DNA of 64,000 nt from Neobacillus rhizophilus (GCF_018343535.1 NZ_JAGYPF010000001.1:496001-560000), one strand, 5' to 3'. Shown: positions 53,320 through 62,927, counted from the stretch's first letter. A program made the numbers and translations. The notes: a model not told the origin generated them from the letters alone.

Positions 53320-54627
53320 TTGAATCGACTTACCGACCATCTCATCATTATCTCATTCGACTGTCTTTCCGCTTTAGATTTTCCCATCATTAAAGAATTA
53401 CCGCACTTTAAGACGATTCTACAAAACGGGGCCATGGTGGAAAATGTCGAGAGTATATACCCATCTGTCACCTACCCTTGCCATGCCACTATCGTAACGG
53501 GAAAATATCCCAACAGACACGGTGTCATTAATAATACCCTATTGCAGCCAGGACGCTTATCTCCTGATTGGAATTGGTTTCGCAGCTCGATTCGCGGGAC
53601 CACCCTTTATGATGAAGTAAAAAAAGCTGGTATGACTACAGCCGCCTTGTTATGGCCAGTTACCGGCAAAGCGGATATCGATTATAATATGCCCGAGATT
53701 TTCGCCAACCGACCATGGCAAAATCAAATTCTTGTATCTCTCACCAGCGGGACTCCTCGCTTCCAATGGGACCTCAATAAACGGTATGGTCATCTCCGCA
53801 ACGGCTTAAGCCAGCCGGAATTGGATGATTTTGTTTTAGAAGCAGCGGTGGATACGATTAAAACAAAGAAACCAAACCTAATGCTGATCCACTTTACCGA
53901 CCTGGATTCCATGCGTCACTTCCATGGTTTTTCATCTGATGAGGCAATTGCCGCAATCCACCGTCATCACAGCAGGCTTGGCAGAATAATGGTAGCACTT
54001 GAGGAGAGCGGCATCAAAGATAACTCCACTGTGGTTGTCCTCGGCGACCACAGCGCGTTGGATGAAAATAAGGCTGTACACTTAAACGTACTATTTAAAG
54101 AACATAATCTGATTACCACCAACTCTCGCGGAAAGCTGGTAAAATGGAAGGCATACTGCAAAAGCTGTGACGGTTCGGCATATATTTATATAAAAGATCC
54201 GAGTGACACCATTACTTATGAAAAAGTAAAATCCTTATTGTCTGAAATGATTCAGGACCCAACTTCGGGAATTGAACAGGTGCTTTCAGGCAGTCAGGCT
54301 GCCGAGCGAGGTGCGGATGGGGAATGTGCCTTTATGATTGAAGCAAGCCTTGGGTATTACTTTTTAGAGGATTATGAGGGGGATTATATTAAAACCATTA
54401 CAGCTGAAGATGTAAAGGCAGATAAAAAATATACCCTGGCTACTCACGGCTATTCACCCGTAAAAGAGGCATATGGAACCATCCTTATGGCAGCAGGAAA
54501 AGGGATTCAACCAATCACACTCCCATCCATCCGGCTTATTGATGAAGGGCCCACCTTCGCGAGATTGCTTGGTGTCAGCTTAGGAGATACTGATGGAAGA
54601 GTAATTGAGGAGCTATTGAAACTGTAA
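53320..54627 (+). CDS. Alkaline-phosphatase-superfamily phosphodiesterase (NPP type)
   Basis: 435 residues from a TTG at 53320 preceded by GGAGGGG 5 bases upstream. Two-metal NPP core: LIIISFDC, nucleophile Thr in YPSVTYPCHATIVTGKYPNRHGV, IHFTDLDSMRHFHG, VLGDHSALD and LATHGYSP. No signal peptide is visible, which is unusual for nucleotide pyrophosphatase/phosphodiesterases and suggests a cytoplasmic substrate. 23 bp before a UMF1-type transporter gene; the two should be co-transcribed. Confidence 0.85.
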   Translation: MNRLTDHLIIISFDCLSALDFPIIKELPHFKTILQNGAMVENVESIYPSVTYPCHATIVTGKYPNRHGVINNTLLQPGRLSPDWNWFRSSIRGTTLYDEVKKAGMTTAALLWPVTGKADIDYNMPEIFANRPWQNQILVSLTSGTPRFQWDLNKRYGHLRNGLSQPELDDFVLEAAVDTIKTKKPNLMLIHFTDLDSMRHFHGFSSDEAIAAIHRHHSRLGRIMVALEESGIKDNSTVVVLGDHSALDENKAVHLNVLFKEHNLITTNSRGKLVKWKAYCKSCDGSAYIYIKDPSDTITYEKVKSLLSEMIQDPTSGIEQVLSGSQAAERGADGECAFMIEASLGYYFLEDYEGDYIKTITAEDVKADKKYTLATHGYSPVKEAYGTILMAAGKGIQPITLPSIRLIDEGPTFARLLGVSLGDTDGRVIEELLKL

Positions 54628-54650
54628 AAACTTAGTTAGGGGGAAAAAAT

Positions 54651-55925
54651 ATGAGCCGGATGACAAAGCAAGAAAAAAGCTGGGTATTTTACGATTGGGC
54701 CAACTCCGCCTATTCTATCCTGATTACCACTGCTGTTTTTCCGTTATATTTCAAAGCAGCCGCCAAAGAGGCAGGGCTTGTCGGTGCAACATCAACTGCC
54801 TATTGGGGCTATGCCAACTCTTTTGCGACACTATTAATCTCTATTTGTGCCCCCGTCCTTGGCAGCATTGCAGATTTCCGAGGCTTTAAGAAACGATTTT
54901 TTACCTTTTTCTTTGCATTAGGAGTTATTTTTACTTTTTTGCTCGCCGTGGTTCCAAACAGCCAGTGGATGATTCTTTTAATCTGCTATATGGTTACGGT
55001 TATAGGTTTCGGCGGAACGAACATTTTCTATGATGCCTTTCTTGTTGATGTCACTACTGAGGAGCGGATGAACAAAATTTCTTCACGCGGTTTTGCGATG
55101 GGCTATATTGGCAGTACCATCCCGTTCATTATGGGAATTGCCCTGATCATTTTGGCCCAACAAAGCATTCTCCCATTGTCTGTCACCGTTGCCAGCCAAG
55201 TCGCTTTTGCCATCACCGCCTTATGGTGGGGACTATTCACGATTCCGATGTTAAAAAATGTAAATCAGGTTTATTACAAGGAACGCGTCCCAAACCCGGT
55301 TTCCAACGGCTTTAAACAGTTATTTATAACGTTTAAAAAAATTAAACTGTATCGCCCGTTATTTCTCTTTTTAATTGCCTATTTCTTTTATATTGACGGG
55401 GTTAACACAATAATTACGATGTCAACCGCATACGGATCGGATTTGGGGATTGATTCTACGAATCTGTTAATCATCCTGTTTGCCACCCAGGTCGTGGCCG
55501 CGCCGTTTGCCATTTTGTACGGCAAGCTTGCTGATCGGTTTAAGGGCAAGACGATGCTGCTCGTTGGCATTTTCGTTTATATCATCATTTGTACTTATGC
55601 CTATTTCTTAAAAACTGTTTTGGACTTTTGGATTCTGGCCATGCTTGTCGCCTCTTCTCAGGGCGGCATCCAAGCACTCAGCCGCTCTTATTTCGCCAGA
55701 TTGGTACCAAAAGAAAGTGCCAACGAGTTCTTTGGATTTTACAGCATCTTTTATAAATTTGCAGCCATCCTTGGACCGTTTTTAGTCGGTTTTACCGCAC
55801 AGATGACAGGAAACACCAACAGCGGTGTTTTTAGCTTAATTGTTTTGTTCATCATAGGTGCGATTATTTTAATGAGAGTGCCAGAATCAAATCAGGTTAC
55901 ACAATCAAATTCAATTACCCATTAA
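54651..55925 (+). CDS. UMF1/Atg22-type major facilitator transporter
   Basis: 424 residues, about 12 helices. The family beginning KSWVFYDWANSAYSILITTAVFP is distinctive for the UMF1 group, followed by LGSIADFRGFKKRFF and later SRSYFARLVPKESANEFFGFY. It resembles export carriers for amino acids or their derivatives. Coupled to the phosphodiesterase gene upstream, so it may import or export that enzyme's substrate or product. ATG after AGGGGGAAAAAAT. Confidence 0.86.
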   Translation: MSRMTKQEKSWVFYDWANSAYSILITTAVFPLYFKAAAKEAGLVGATSTAYWGYANSFATLLISICAPVLGSIADFRGFKKRFFTFFFALGVIFTFLLAVVPNSQWMILLICYMVTVIGFGGTNIFYDAFLVDVTTEERMNKISSRGFAMGYIGSTIPFIMGIALIILAQQSILPLSVTVASQVAFAITALWWGLFTIPMLKNVNQVYYKERVPNPVSNGFKQLFITFKKIKLYRPLFLFLIAYFFYIDGVNTIITMSTAYGSDLGIDSTNLLIILFATQVVAAPFAILYGKLADRFKGKTMLLVGIFVYIIICTYAYFLKTVLDFWILAMLVASSQGGIQALSRSYFARLVPKESANEFFGFYSIFYKFAAILGPFLVGFTAQMTGNTNSGVFSLIVLFIIGAIILMRVPESNQVTQSNSITH

Positions 55926-55930
55926 AAAGA

Positions 55931-55964
55931 CAAAACAGCGAAGTCATGTGCTTCGCTGTTTTTG
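55931..55964. terminator. Bidirectional terminator between convergent genes
   Basis: AAAACAGCGAAG / CTTCGCTGTTTT with A and T runs on both sides. Confidence 0.92.
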
Positions 55965-55965
55965 T

Positions 55966-56862
55966 TTACAATGCCCCCACTTTCGTCGTTGCCCGCGCAC
56001 CGATTTCATTGGCAAATCGGACAAATTCCTCTAATTTCAAATCATCTTGAGGCATACCATGATTATGAAAGCGGGATATTATGGCCGCCATGAATGCATC
56101 ACCTGCGCCGGTGGTATCTACAGCTTTAACCTGCACACCAGTAATGAAAATGCTTCGTCCCTTATGTACGGCACAGGAGCCTTTCCCGCCCATTGTGATA
56201 AACAGAAACGGAATCCCCCACTCAGAGATAAGCTGCAGACCTTCCTCCAGATTATTAGTTTCTGTTAAAAAGAATAATTCATCTTCAGCCATTTTAACGA
56301 TATCGGCCTGTTTGGCAAATGCAATGACAGTCTCCCGGCATTTCTTTTCGCATTCCCAACGTAGCAGTCGGATATTTGTATCAAATGCCGTCAGCATCCC
56401 CCATTTACGGGCATATTCGAGTGCCTGGCGTGTCGTTTCCCTTGCGATATCATGAAAAAGTGTCCCGGAACCGAAATAAAAGAGCTTCCCCTGCTGAAAC
56501 AATTTCTCAGGAAGATCATTGGTGGTCAGAAGTAAATCTGGAGTTGGGTTATTATAAGAATGAAACTGTCTCTCACCCGATTGATTTATATGTACCTTAA
56601 CACTGCAGATTCTTTTTTCAGGCGAACGGACACAATAATCGACGTTCACTTTCTCTTTTACCAGCTCCATCTCCACAAAAGCACTTTCCTCGTCCGTTCC
56701 TAGTTTCGTTAAGTAATAAGAAAGCACTCCTATCCTGCTTGTCCAAACGGCAGTATTTACCGTTGCCCCACCGGGAAACTTGTGAAATATTGTATTAGTT
56801 GAATCCTTTGATATGTAATCAATAAACGCATCCCCGAGGGATATCACACCTTGCCTGCTCAA
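55966..56862 (-). CDS. PfkB-family sugar kinase
   Basis: 298 residues from a TTG at 56862 with AAGAGGTG 5 bases upstream; the frame is open to 56880. Ribokinase-fold signatures are FPGGATVNTAVWTSRIG (sugar site), TAFDTNIRLLRW, ITMGGKGSCAV and the anion hole DTTGAGDAFMAAIISRF. Fructokinase-like; the exact sugar is unknown. Single gene. Confidence 0.87.
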   Translation of the reverse strand: MSRQGVISLGDAFIDYISKDSTNTIFHKFPGGATVNTAVWTSRIGVLSYYLTKLGTDEESAFVEMELVKEKVNVDYCVRSPEKRICSVKVHINQSGERQFHSYNNPTPDLLLTTNDLPEKLFQQGKLFYFGSGTLFHDIARETTRQALEYARKWGMLTAFDTNIRLLRWECEKKCRETVIAFAKQADIVKMAEDELFFLTETNNLEEGLQLISEWGIPFLFITMGGKGSCAVHKGRSIFITGVQVKAVDTTGAGDAFMAAIISRFHNHGMPQDDLKLEEFVRFANEIGARATTKVGAL

Positions 56863-56935
56863 CGCCGCACCTCTTTTCAAGCTTTAACTACCATTCTACC
56901 ACAGCTATTTTTATAAAAAAATTTACCCCTTGTAA

Positions 56936-56965
56936 AAAGAAAACACCCAGGCTAATCTGGGTGCC
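56936..56965 (-). terminator. Terminator of the copper operon
   Basis: Minus strand CACCCAG-ATTAGC-CTGGGTG then TTTTCTTTTT, shortly after the copZ stop. Confidence 0.9.
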
Positions 56966-56973
56966 AAGCATTA

Positions 56974-57180
56974 TTATTCTACATCGTATCCTTGATCATC
57001 AATTGTTTCTTTAATCGTGCTGAGGGATACTAAGTTTGGATCAAACTCAACATCGACTTGACCTATATCCAGCTTAACGGAAACATTTTTTACGCCGTCC
57101 AATTTACCGACGCTTCCTTCCACCGCTTTGACACAATGGCCGCAAGACATACCGCTTACATTTAATGTTACATTTTCCAT
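56974..57180 (-). CDS. copZ: Copper chaperone CopZ
   Basis: 68 residues, single HMA domain with GMSCGHCVKAVE as the Cu(I)-binding loop. It delivers copper to the CopA pump and to CsoR. It follows csoR by 14 bp and ends the csoR-copZ unit. Confidence 0.96.
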   Translation of the reverse strand: MENVTLNVSGMSCGHCVKAVEGSVGKLDGVKNVSVKLDIGQVDVEFDPNLVSLSTIKETIDDQGYDVE

Positions 57181-57194
57181 TTTTCATTCCTCCG

Positions 57195-57533
57195 TTATTT
57201 TTTCATTAATTTTTGTACGGTTACAAGTACCTCATCAATCACTTCAAAATCGCCTTCCTGAATCCGTTCCACCACACAGCTCTTCATATGGCCTTCGAGC
57301 AGGATTTTCGCTACGCTGTTTAAGGCCGACTGCGTGGCCGCGATTTGGTTGATCACTTCATCACAGTACGTGTCTTTTTCAATTAACCCTTTAATGCCGC
57401 GAATCTGCCCTTCAATTCTGTTCAGTCTTGTCACAAGATTGCTTTTTACCTTATCAGAATGGTGACTCTTGCGGTGATTTTCCTCCGTATGGCAGCAGGA
57501 TTCATCCATTAATTCCTTTTCATCCATTGACAT
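57195..57533 (-). CDS. csoR: Copper-sensing repressor CsoR
   Basis: 112 residues, all-helical DUF156 family. LVTRLNRIEGQIRGIKGLI is the DNA-contacting helix pair; Cu(I) ligands are Cys in DTYCDEV and His/Cys in GHMKSCVV. An N-terminal stretch (ESCCHTEENHRKSHHSD) adds further possible metal ligands. A CsoR-box-like palindrome lies ~30 bp upstream at 57563 and another before copA at 60975, so it should repress both units when copper is low. Confidence 0.94.
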   Translation of the reverse strand: MSMDEKELMDESCCHTEENHRKSHHSDKVKSNLVTRLNRIEGQIRGIKGLIEKDTYCDEVINQIAATQSALNSVAKILLEGHMKSCVVERIQEGDFEVIDEVLVTVQKLMKK

Positions 57534-57562
57534 TTGGCCCGCCTCCCTTTTTGCTAATTATA

Positions 57563-57583
57563 TCATACCCCCGTACCGTAAAT
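57563..57583 (-). promoter_or_regulatory. CsoR-box-like operator before csoR-copZ
   Basis: Minus strand TTTACGGTACGGGGGTATGA; shares GTAnGGGGGTAT with the site before copA and with the known B. subtilis operator TACCCTACGGGGGTAT. Confidence 0.82.
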
Positions 57584-57601
57584 CGATAATACAATAGCTA
57601 T

Positions 57602-58417
57602 TTATTTTATTTCTATTACATAGGAGAACACTCTAACTTTTCCTTCCTGTTTGAATTCAGCCCAAATTTTATAAGTTCCCCGCCTTTCAAATTGAGTTTC
57701 AAAGATCGGTACTTTTTCATTATGTGGGTGAACATGCAAGTATAGATTTGCTTCCTCATCGAGAATGACGACATGGCCTGCCGCTCCTAAATATGGTTCT
57801 AATGTGGATTCATCTAATTTAAAATCAAGAGTAACTGGTTTACCGGCCTCAAATGAACTGACAACCAATTCAGCTGTTTTTCCATCGACTGTTTTCTTGA
57901 ATGTTTCATCCGCTTTCAGGCGATTGTGATGATGGGTTTCCTGTGATACTCCAACAGTAAACGCAGCAGGCTTGACATGATAGTTTAATTTTTTCGGCTT
58001 GATGTCAATAAAGGCCTTATATGCACCATCCTTTAATTCATAAGCGATTTCAAACTGACCTGCTCGAACCTTTTCCGGATGCAAGTGGTAATATTGGTCA
58101 AGTTGATCATTTACCACGATTAGATGCAGCAGCTTTTCGTGGTTTACCTCTAGGTCATCAACTGGATTGCCATTTTGGTCCTTTAAATAAATCGTTATTT
58201 TTCCTTTATTGTAGGTGAAATTAGGTGTTACATCACCGTTCTTTACCTCACCCCCTTCATGCCCATGTCCTTCTGAGGCAATGTGTTTTTCATTACTTTC
58301 GTGGCTTGCCGCTTCACCATGTGGTACCTCTTCTTTATCAAAGTAAACATCGTAAACGATAAATCCGCCGCTGACGGCAAGCAAATATACAATCGCTGCG
58401 AGCGCCCATTTTTTCAT
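57602..58417 (-). CDS. Membrane-anchored His-rich protein of the copper cluster
   Basis: 271 residues from the ATG at 58417. One N-terminal helix (MKKWALAAIVYLLAVSGGFIV) anchors an outside domain. His/Glu-rich linker (HGEAASHESNEKHIASEGHGHEGG) and two beta-sandwich-like repeats, each ending in His clusters (YYHLHPEKV, LYLHVHPHNE). The composition and position between copA and csoR suggest an extracytoplasmic copper-binding protein. No closer family recognised. Alternative ATG at 58423. Confidence 0.75.
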   Translation of the reverse strand: MKKWALAAIVYLLAVSGGFIVYDVYFDKEEVPHGEAASHESNEKHIASEGHGHEGGEVKNGDVTPNFTYNKGKITIYLKDQNGNPVDDLEVNHEKLLHLIVVNDQLDQYYHLHPEKVRAGQFEIAYELKDGAYKAFIDIKPKKLNYHVKPAAFTVGVSQETHHHNRLKADETFKKTVDGKTAELVVSSFEAGKPVTLDFKLDESTLEPYLGAAGHVVILDEEANLYLHVHPHNEKVPIFETQFERRGTYKIWAEFKQEGKVRVFSYVIEIK

Positions 58418-58490
58418 CACCATACACCCCTTTGTTAATATTTCTTTGGGATGGCTGCCCAACAGTCAGCCACCCCATTGCTTTTTGTTG

Positions 58491-60911
58491 TTAAAGCTTC
58501 ACTCTTTGTAATCGCAGTGCGTTTAATACGACTGACACGGAACTAAATGCCATGGCCGCTCCGGCAAGCCATGGGACTAGAAATCCGATTGCGGCAATTG
58601 GAATCCCCAATGTATTGTATCCAAATGCCCAGAATAGATTTTGTTTAATGTTTTGGATTGTCTTTTTACTCATAAAGATGGCATCGGCGATACTGTTAAG
58701 ATCGCCTCTCATCAGCGTTATATCTGCCGCTTCCATTGCGACATCAGTGCCGGTTCCGATTGCCATGCCAATATCTGCGACCGCAAGTGCCGGTGCGTCG
58801 TTTATGCCATCACCGACCATAGCAACTTTGCGGCCCTGCTCCTGCAGCTTTTTCACTTCCGCTGCTTTTCCCTCTGGTAAAACTTCGGCAATAACGCTAT
58901 CTACCCCTACTTCATTAGCAATCGCAGTAGCCGTGCGGATATTGTCACCGGTCATCATGATGACTTCTAGGCCCATATTCTTTAGTTTTTGAATTGCTGC
59001 TTTAGAAGTTTCTTTCACTGTGTCTGCTACTGCAACGATACCTGCAAACTTCCTATCAATCGCAACCAACATTGCCGTTTTACCGGTTTCTTCAAGTGCT
59101 TCCATTTTTCCAGCAGCAGCCTCGAATGATACTCCGTACTTATTCATTAATTTTCTAGTGCCAATCAATATTTCCTGGCCATTGATGTTAGTGTTTATTC
59201 CATACCCCGGTATGGCTTCGAAATGGCTGACGGCTTCTAATAAGTTGATGCCTTTTTCTTTAATACCACTTACGATCGCCTCAGCAAGCGGATGCTCTGA
59301 TTGTTTTTCAGCCGAACCGACTAACTGCAAGAAGGTATTCTCGGAGTAGTTACCTTCAATGATCACATCAGTTAACACTGGTTTACCATTTGTAACTGTA
59401 CCTGTTTTATCAAGTACCACTGTAGTGATACGGTGGGTTGTTTCCAAATGCTCGCCACCTTTGAATAGAACACCAGCCTCTGCGGCCCGGCCAGAACCGG
59501 CCATAATCGAGGTTGGTGTTGCAAGACCCAATGCACAAGGGCAAGCAATTACCAGGACAGCAATCATTTTTTCCAACGCTTCAGCGAAGTTGCCTGGGCT
59601 TACCCAGATGAACCAAACCAAGAAGGTTACGACAGCAATTCCAACAACGATTGGTACAAAAATTCCTGAAATTTGGTCTGCGAGCCGTTGAATCGGCGCT
59701 TTTGAGCCTTGTGCTTCTTCAACCACTTTTATAATTTGCGCTAAGGCGGTGTCCCTTCCAACCTTTGTAGCCTTTATTTTCAAAAAGCCGTTTTTGTTGA
59801 TGGTAGCGCCGATAACTGGGTCGCCAACGGTTTTATCAATTGGGACGCTTTCGCCTGTCAGCATCGATTCATCAAGGGCAGAGCTACCTTCGATGATTTC
59901 TCCGTCGACAGGAATTTTTTCGCCAGGCTTTACATAGATAATGTCCCCGACTACTACTTCTGCTAATGCGATTTCAAGTTCTTTTCCATCCCTCAATACA
60001 GTTGCCGTTTTGGCTTGGAGCCCCATTAACTTTTTGATGGCTTCAGATGAGCGTCCTTTAGCGCGGGCTTCGAACAATTTTCCTAAGATGATCAAGGTTA
60101 TCAGGACCGCACTGGTTTCAAAATAGAGTTCCACCATTTGTTCGCCTGACACAATGGTCATAATGGTTAAATATAAGCTGTAAAAGTAGGCAGCAGATGT
60201 ACCAAGTGCGACAAGAACGTCCATGTTGGCACTTCCGTTTCTTAGCGCCTTATAGGCTCCTACATAAAACTGCCTTCCAACAACAAATTGAACTGGTGTC
60301 GCCAAGGCCAATTGAACCCATGGGTTCATCAGCATGTCAGGCAGGTAAATGAAGGATGTAAACTCAAAGTGGCTGACCATCGCCCATAATAACGGGAATG
60401 ACAGAATCAGTGAAAAAATAAATTTACCTTTTTGTTTTTCGATTTCCTTTTGACGGTGGTCGACGCTTTCCGAATTTTTATCCTGTTTCACTTTGGCTTC
60501 ATAGCCGATTTTTTCTACCTTTTGGATGATTTCCTGAATATTGACTTGGGCCGAATTGTATTCGACGGATGCTGTTTCAAGTGCCAGGTTGACAGTGGCT
60601 TTTGTGACTCCCTCGAGTTTGTTAATCCCCTTTTCGATTCTCGTAGCGCAAGCAGCACAGGTCATTCCGATGATGTCAAATTCGGCTTTCTCGGTGATAA
60701 CTCCATAGCCGAGATCATTTATCTTTTTAACAAAGTTTTCCGTGTTTGTTTGTGCTGGGTCATACTTGATTGCTGCTTTTTCAAGCGCCAGGTTCACGTT
60801 TGCTTCCTGAACGCCTTCTAATTTATTTAAGCCCTTTTCGATTCGTGTTGCACAGGCTGCACAGGTCATGCCTGTTATCGGTAATTGGACTTCTTTGGTG
60901 GCATTACTCAT
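58491..60911 (-). CDS. copA: Copper-exporting P1B-type ATPase CopA
   Basis: 806 residues from the ATG at 60911, preceded by AGGGGGAAGAAA; the frame is open to 60947. Two N-terminal HMA domains, each with [14 protein letters not shown]; eight helices with the CPC motif ([13 protein letters not shown]), phosphorylation site [28 protein letters not shown], and class-IB-1 YN(TLG) and SS motifs ([25 protein letters not shown]). It exports Cu(I). Head of the copper gene cluster under a CsoR box. Confidence 0.96.
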   Translation of the reverse strand: MSNATKEVQLPITGMTCAACATRIEKGLNKLEGVQEANVNLALEKAAIKYDPAQTNTENFVKKINDLGYGVITEKAEFDIIGMTCAACATRIEKGINKLEGVTKATVNLALETASVEYNSAQVNIQEIIQKVEKIGYEAKVKQDKNSESVDHRQKEIEKQKGKFIFSLILSFPLLWAMVSHFEFTSFIYLPDMLMNPWVQLALATPVQFVVGRQFYVGAYKALRNGSANMDVLVALGTSAAYFYSLYLTIMTIVSGEQMVELYFETSAVLITLIILGKLFEARAKGRSSEAIKKLMGLQAKTATVLRDGKELEIALAEVVVGDIIYVKPGEKIPVDGEIIEGSSALDESMLTGESVPIDKTVGDPVIGATINKNGFLKIKATKVGRDTALAQIIKVVEEAQGSKAPIQRLADQISGIFVPIVVGIAVVTFLVWFIWVSPGNFAEALEKMIAVLVIACPCALGLATPTSIMAGSGRAAEAGVLFKGGEHLETTHRITTVVLDKTGTVTNGKPVLTDVIIEGNYSENTFLQLVGSAEKQSEHPLAEAIVSGIKEKGINLLEAVSHFEAIPGYGINTNINGQEILIGTRKLMNKYGVSFEAAAGKMEALEETGKTAMLVAIDRKFAGIVAVADTVKETSKAAIQKLKNMGLEVIMMTGDNIRTATAIANEVGVDSVIAEVLPEGKAAEVKKLQEQGRKVAMVGDGINDAPALAVADIGMAIGTGTDVAMEAADITLMRGDLNSIADAIFMSKKTIQNIKQNLFWAFGYNTLGIPIAAIGFLVPWLAGAAMAFSSVSVVLNALRLQRVKL

Positions 60912-60974
60912 TTTCTTCTTCCCCCTAACTTTTGGAGTTGATTTCAACTTTAATATTTACCTTATATATTTATA

Positions 60975-60994
60975 CTATACCCCCCTACCCTATA
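60975..60994 (-). promoter_or_regulatory. CsoR-box-like operator before copA
   Basis: Minus strand TTATAGGGTAGGGGGGTATA, 64-84 bp upstream of the copA start. The 60995-61204 stretch shows no gene. Confidence 0.85.
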
Positions 60995-61204
60995 ATGTCA
61001 ACAAAAAAATAAAAACTTTTTCCAGTTTTTTATAATTGGGCTTATTTGGGTCGAAATTTTGATTATGGGGCCGTATTTTTGGTAAATCATTGGAAAACAA
61101 GGTTAAATCAAGAGGATATTGGAGGGATTGTATGGATCTGCAGGTTCAGGGAACAGGAGGCCATCTCAGTCCTAAATATAGCAAGATTTCCCACTTTACG
61201 GGCT

Positions 61205-61234
61205 TTGTCGAAAAAAACTGTTCAATGGTAAGAT
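61205..61234 (+). promoter_or_regulatory. Sigma-A-like promoter for the small gene at 61264
   Basis: TTGTCG, 18-base spacer, TAAGAT, ending 30 bp upstream of the coding region. Confidence 0.5.
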
Positions 61235-61263
61235 GAACTTAATAACTAAAGGAGGGTTTTAAC

Positions 61264-61449
61264 ATCCAACATTTACGTTTGAAGTACACGAGTGAAATGG
61301 AGAAAGCACTTCTTAATGCCCATGGTGTTTGTTATAAGGTTTATTGCCGGAATCATGACATACGGTTATTAGTTGAAAAAAGACGCGAACAGGATTATTT
61401 TACATCACAAATGTTGCTTGCCGATATTGGACGCAAATTTCATACTTAA
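61264..61449 (+). CDS. Micro-gene with possible ATC start
   Basis: The open frame gives 61 codons, [I]QHLRLKYTSEMEKALL..., ending IGRKFHT. A strong AAAGGAGGG is 7-8 bases upstream of an ATC at 61264. The first canonical start is a TTG five codons on (61279), then an ATG at 61297, both too far from the ribosome binding site for normal spacing. The next in-frame codons upstream of ATC offer no start. A promoter-like sequence precedes and a terminator follows it, which supports a real gene. No family recognised. Confidence 0.6.
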   Translation: MQHLRLKYTSEMEKALLNAHGVCYKVYCRNHDIRLLVEKRREQDYFTSQMLLADIGRKFHT

Positions 61450-61455
61450 CACTAA

Positions 61456-61499
61456 AAAAGGTGTCAGGCTCTCTTTCATGAAAGTACCTGGCACCTTTT
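61456..61499 (+). terminator. Terminator of the micro-gene (dispersed-repeat type)
   Basis: AAAAAGGTGTCAGG ... CCTGGCACCTTTT: the GGTGTCAGG/CCTGGCACC stem is itself a member of the dispersed repeat family. Confidence 0.85.
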
Positions 61500-61505
61500 C
61501 ATTCT

Positions 61506-61973
61506 TCAATCCATCTCATCAATAATGGTTTGTTGGATGCTTCGAATCACATCGCCCCTGCTGAGGACACCGATAACACGATTATTTCCATTTAACACAG
61601 GCAATTTTTTAAAATGGTGCTTGGATAAGAGGGAGACAACCTTTTTCATGTCATCATCAGGATGAACAGTGACAATTCCGTTTGTTTTGGCAATCTTTAT
61701 GATTTCCCTTCCTGCCATTTCACTCAAGCGGCTTTCTAAATCCTCCTCGGCGATATATGTCATAAAGGTAAAATAATTATAAATTTGCCGATCAATGGGT
61801 TTAATGGCTCTTAAGATATCCCCGTCTGTTACAATGCCGCATAATTTACCCTCGCCATCTACAACAGGCACGCCGCCAATTTTCTTTTCCACAAAAATTT
61901 TCATAACATCTTTAATGGTATCAGTTGGTTTGGCTGTAATGACGTTCATTATCATAAAATCTCTTACTTTCAT
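61506..61973 (-). CDS. CBS-domain pair protein
   Basis: 155 residues built of two CBS motifs: VRDFMIMNVITAKPTDTIKDVMKIF...GIVTDGDILRA and IVTVHPDDDMKKVVSLLSKHHFKKLPV...GVLSRGDVIRS. Such proteins bind adenine nucleotides and act as energy or ligand sensors; no catalytic domain. 20 bp after the TetR gene, hence co-expressed. ATG with a weak GGTGA. Confidence 0.85.
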   Translation of the reverse strand: MKVRDFMIMNVITAKPTDTIKDVMKIFVEKKIGGVPVVDGEGKLCGIVTDGDILRAIKPIDRQIYNYFTFMTYIAEEDLESRLSEMAGREIIKIAKTNGIVTVHPDDDMKKVVSLLSKHHFKKLPVLNGNNRVIGVLSRGDVIRSIQQTIIDEMD

Positions 61974-61993
61974 CGCTAGTCACCGCTCTCCAT

Positions 61994-62641
61994 TTATTCT
62001 TCATTTTCAATAAGTAATTTCTTCAGTACATCAGGAGGGAAAACAATGCGGCAAATGACCTTTGCCAATCCAAAAAAGTCCTCTTTTTTACAGTGTTCAC
62101 CCATTTCTGTATTTCCACTCTCTGCCAACACCATGATGGACCAGGCAACCTTTTCTAAATCCAAATCCTTCCAGGTTAACCCTAAATCATAAGCACGCTT
62201 CAATCCGGTAAGAATTCTTGAATGGATTTTCTTTCTGGCTTCTTTTAACACCTCGGCAAGTTCAGAATCCTTATGCAGTAGTTCTGGCAAAACGCGGTGA
62301 AGCCCCATTCCGTTAAGCCGTTTCATATGCGATTCTAATAATGATGCCAATAATAGTTCAGGGTTTCCGGTAGTCCAATTTGGTTCAGGAGGGAGCAATT
62401 CATCTATTTTATCCTCCAAAAGGGACATTAATAGCTGCCGTTTATCTGAAAAATAGCGATAAAAGGTACCGGTAGCAACCCCTGCACGGGCCGCGATTTC
62501 CTTTGCGGTTGTTTGCTCATACCCTTTTTCAATAAACAAAATTCGCCCGCTTTCCAAGAGAGCATTTCTTTTTTGTTGGGCCCGTTCTTGTTTAGGAAGA
62601 ATCGGATATTCACCTACAAGCAAATCTTCACGTTCAGTCAT
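61994..62641 (-). CDS. TetR/AcrR-family regulator
   Basis: 215 residues. N-terminal helix-turn-helix (RNALLESGRILFIEKGYEQTT, AKEIAARAGVATGTFYRYFSDK) and a helical ligand domain that I cannot assign. Two TGAACT(A)..AGTTCA palindromes upstream are good operator candidates; one overlaps the -35 of its own promoter (TATAAT at 62659-62664 read on the minus strand). Co-transcribed with the CBS protein gene. Confidence 0.88.
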   Translation of the reverse strand: MTEREDLLVGEYPILPKQERAQQKRNALLESGRILFIEKGYEQTTAKEIAARAGVATGTFYRYFSDKRQLLMSLLEDKIDELLPPEPNWTTGNPELLLASLLESHMKRLNGMGLHRVLPELLHKDSELAEVLKEARKKIHSRILTGLKRAYDLGLTWKDLDLEKVAWSIMVLAESGNTEMGEHCKKEDFFGLAKVICRIVFPPDVLKKLLIENEE

Positions 62642-62680
62642 AGGACCACCTCGGGCTTATTATAGCACAAAAACAAAAAG

Positions 62681-62694
62681 TGAACTACAGTTCA
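62681..62694. promoter_or_regulatory. Putative TetR operator 1
   Basis: TGAACTACAGTTCA, near-perfect palindrome overlapping the -35 of the minus-strand tetR promoter. Confidence 0.82.
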
Positions 62695-62702
62695 TCTTTT
62701 TG

Positions 62703-62730
62703 TTGACAAGTTTATAGCTGGATGTAATAC
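62703..62730 (+). promoter_or_regulatory. Sigma-A-like promoter between the two operators
   Basis: TTGACA, 16-base spacer, TAATAC. Operator 2 begins one base downstream. It would drive a + strand transcript into the small gene at 62928. Confidence 0.6.
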
Positions 62731-62731
62731 T

Positions 62732-62745
62732 TGAACTATAGTTCA
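62732..62745. promoter_or_regulatory. Putative TetR operator 2
   Basis: TGAACTATAGTTCA, perfect 14-bp palindrome directly after the + strand -10 box, 51 bp (centre to centre) from operator 1. Confidence 0.85.
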
Positions 62746-62927
62746 TGTTATTCATTTCCTCCCATAACACCCCTGGATTAAAGGAATTCGTCTAACATGA
62801 ACAACTTTTTTAAAATTTTTTAAAAAACAGGTTTTGTCAGGAAGGATATCAACATATTTTTCCGAATAATATAGGGTAATCTTATTTTTTATATTGGGTT
62901 TATTAATTTTGAAAGGTGTTGATCCAT

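Noticed and set aside
61046..61231. ORF of 61 codons upstream of the micro-gene
   Set aside because: No ribosome binding site, overlaps the promoter of the gene at 61264, atypical composition.
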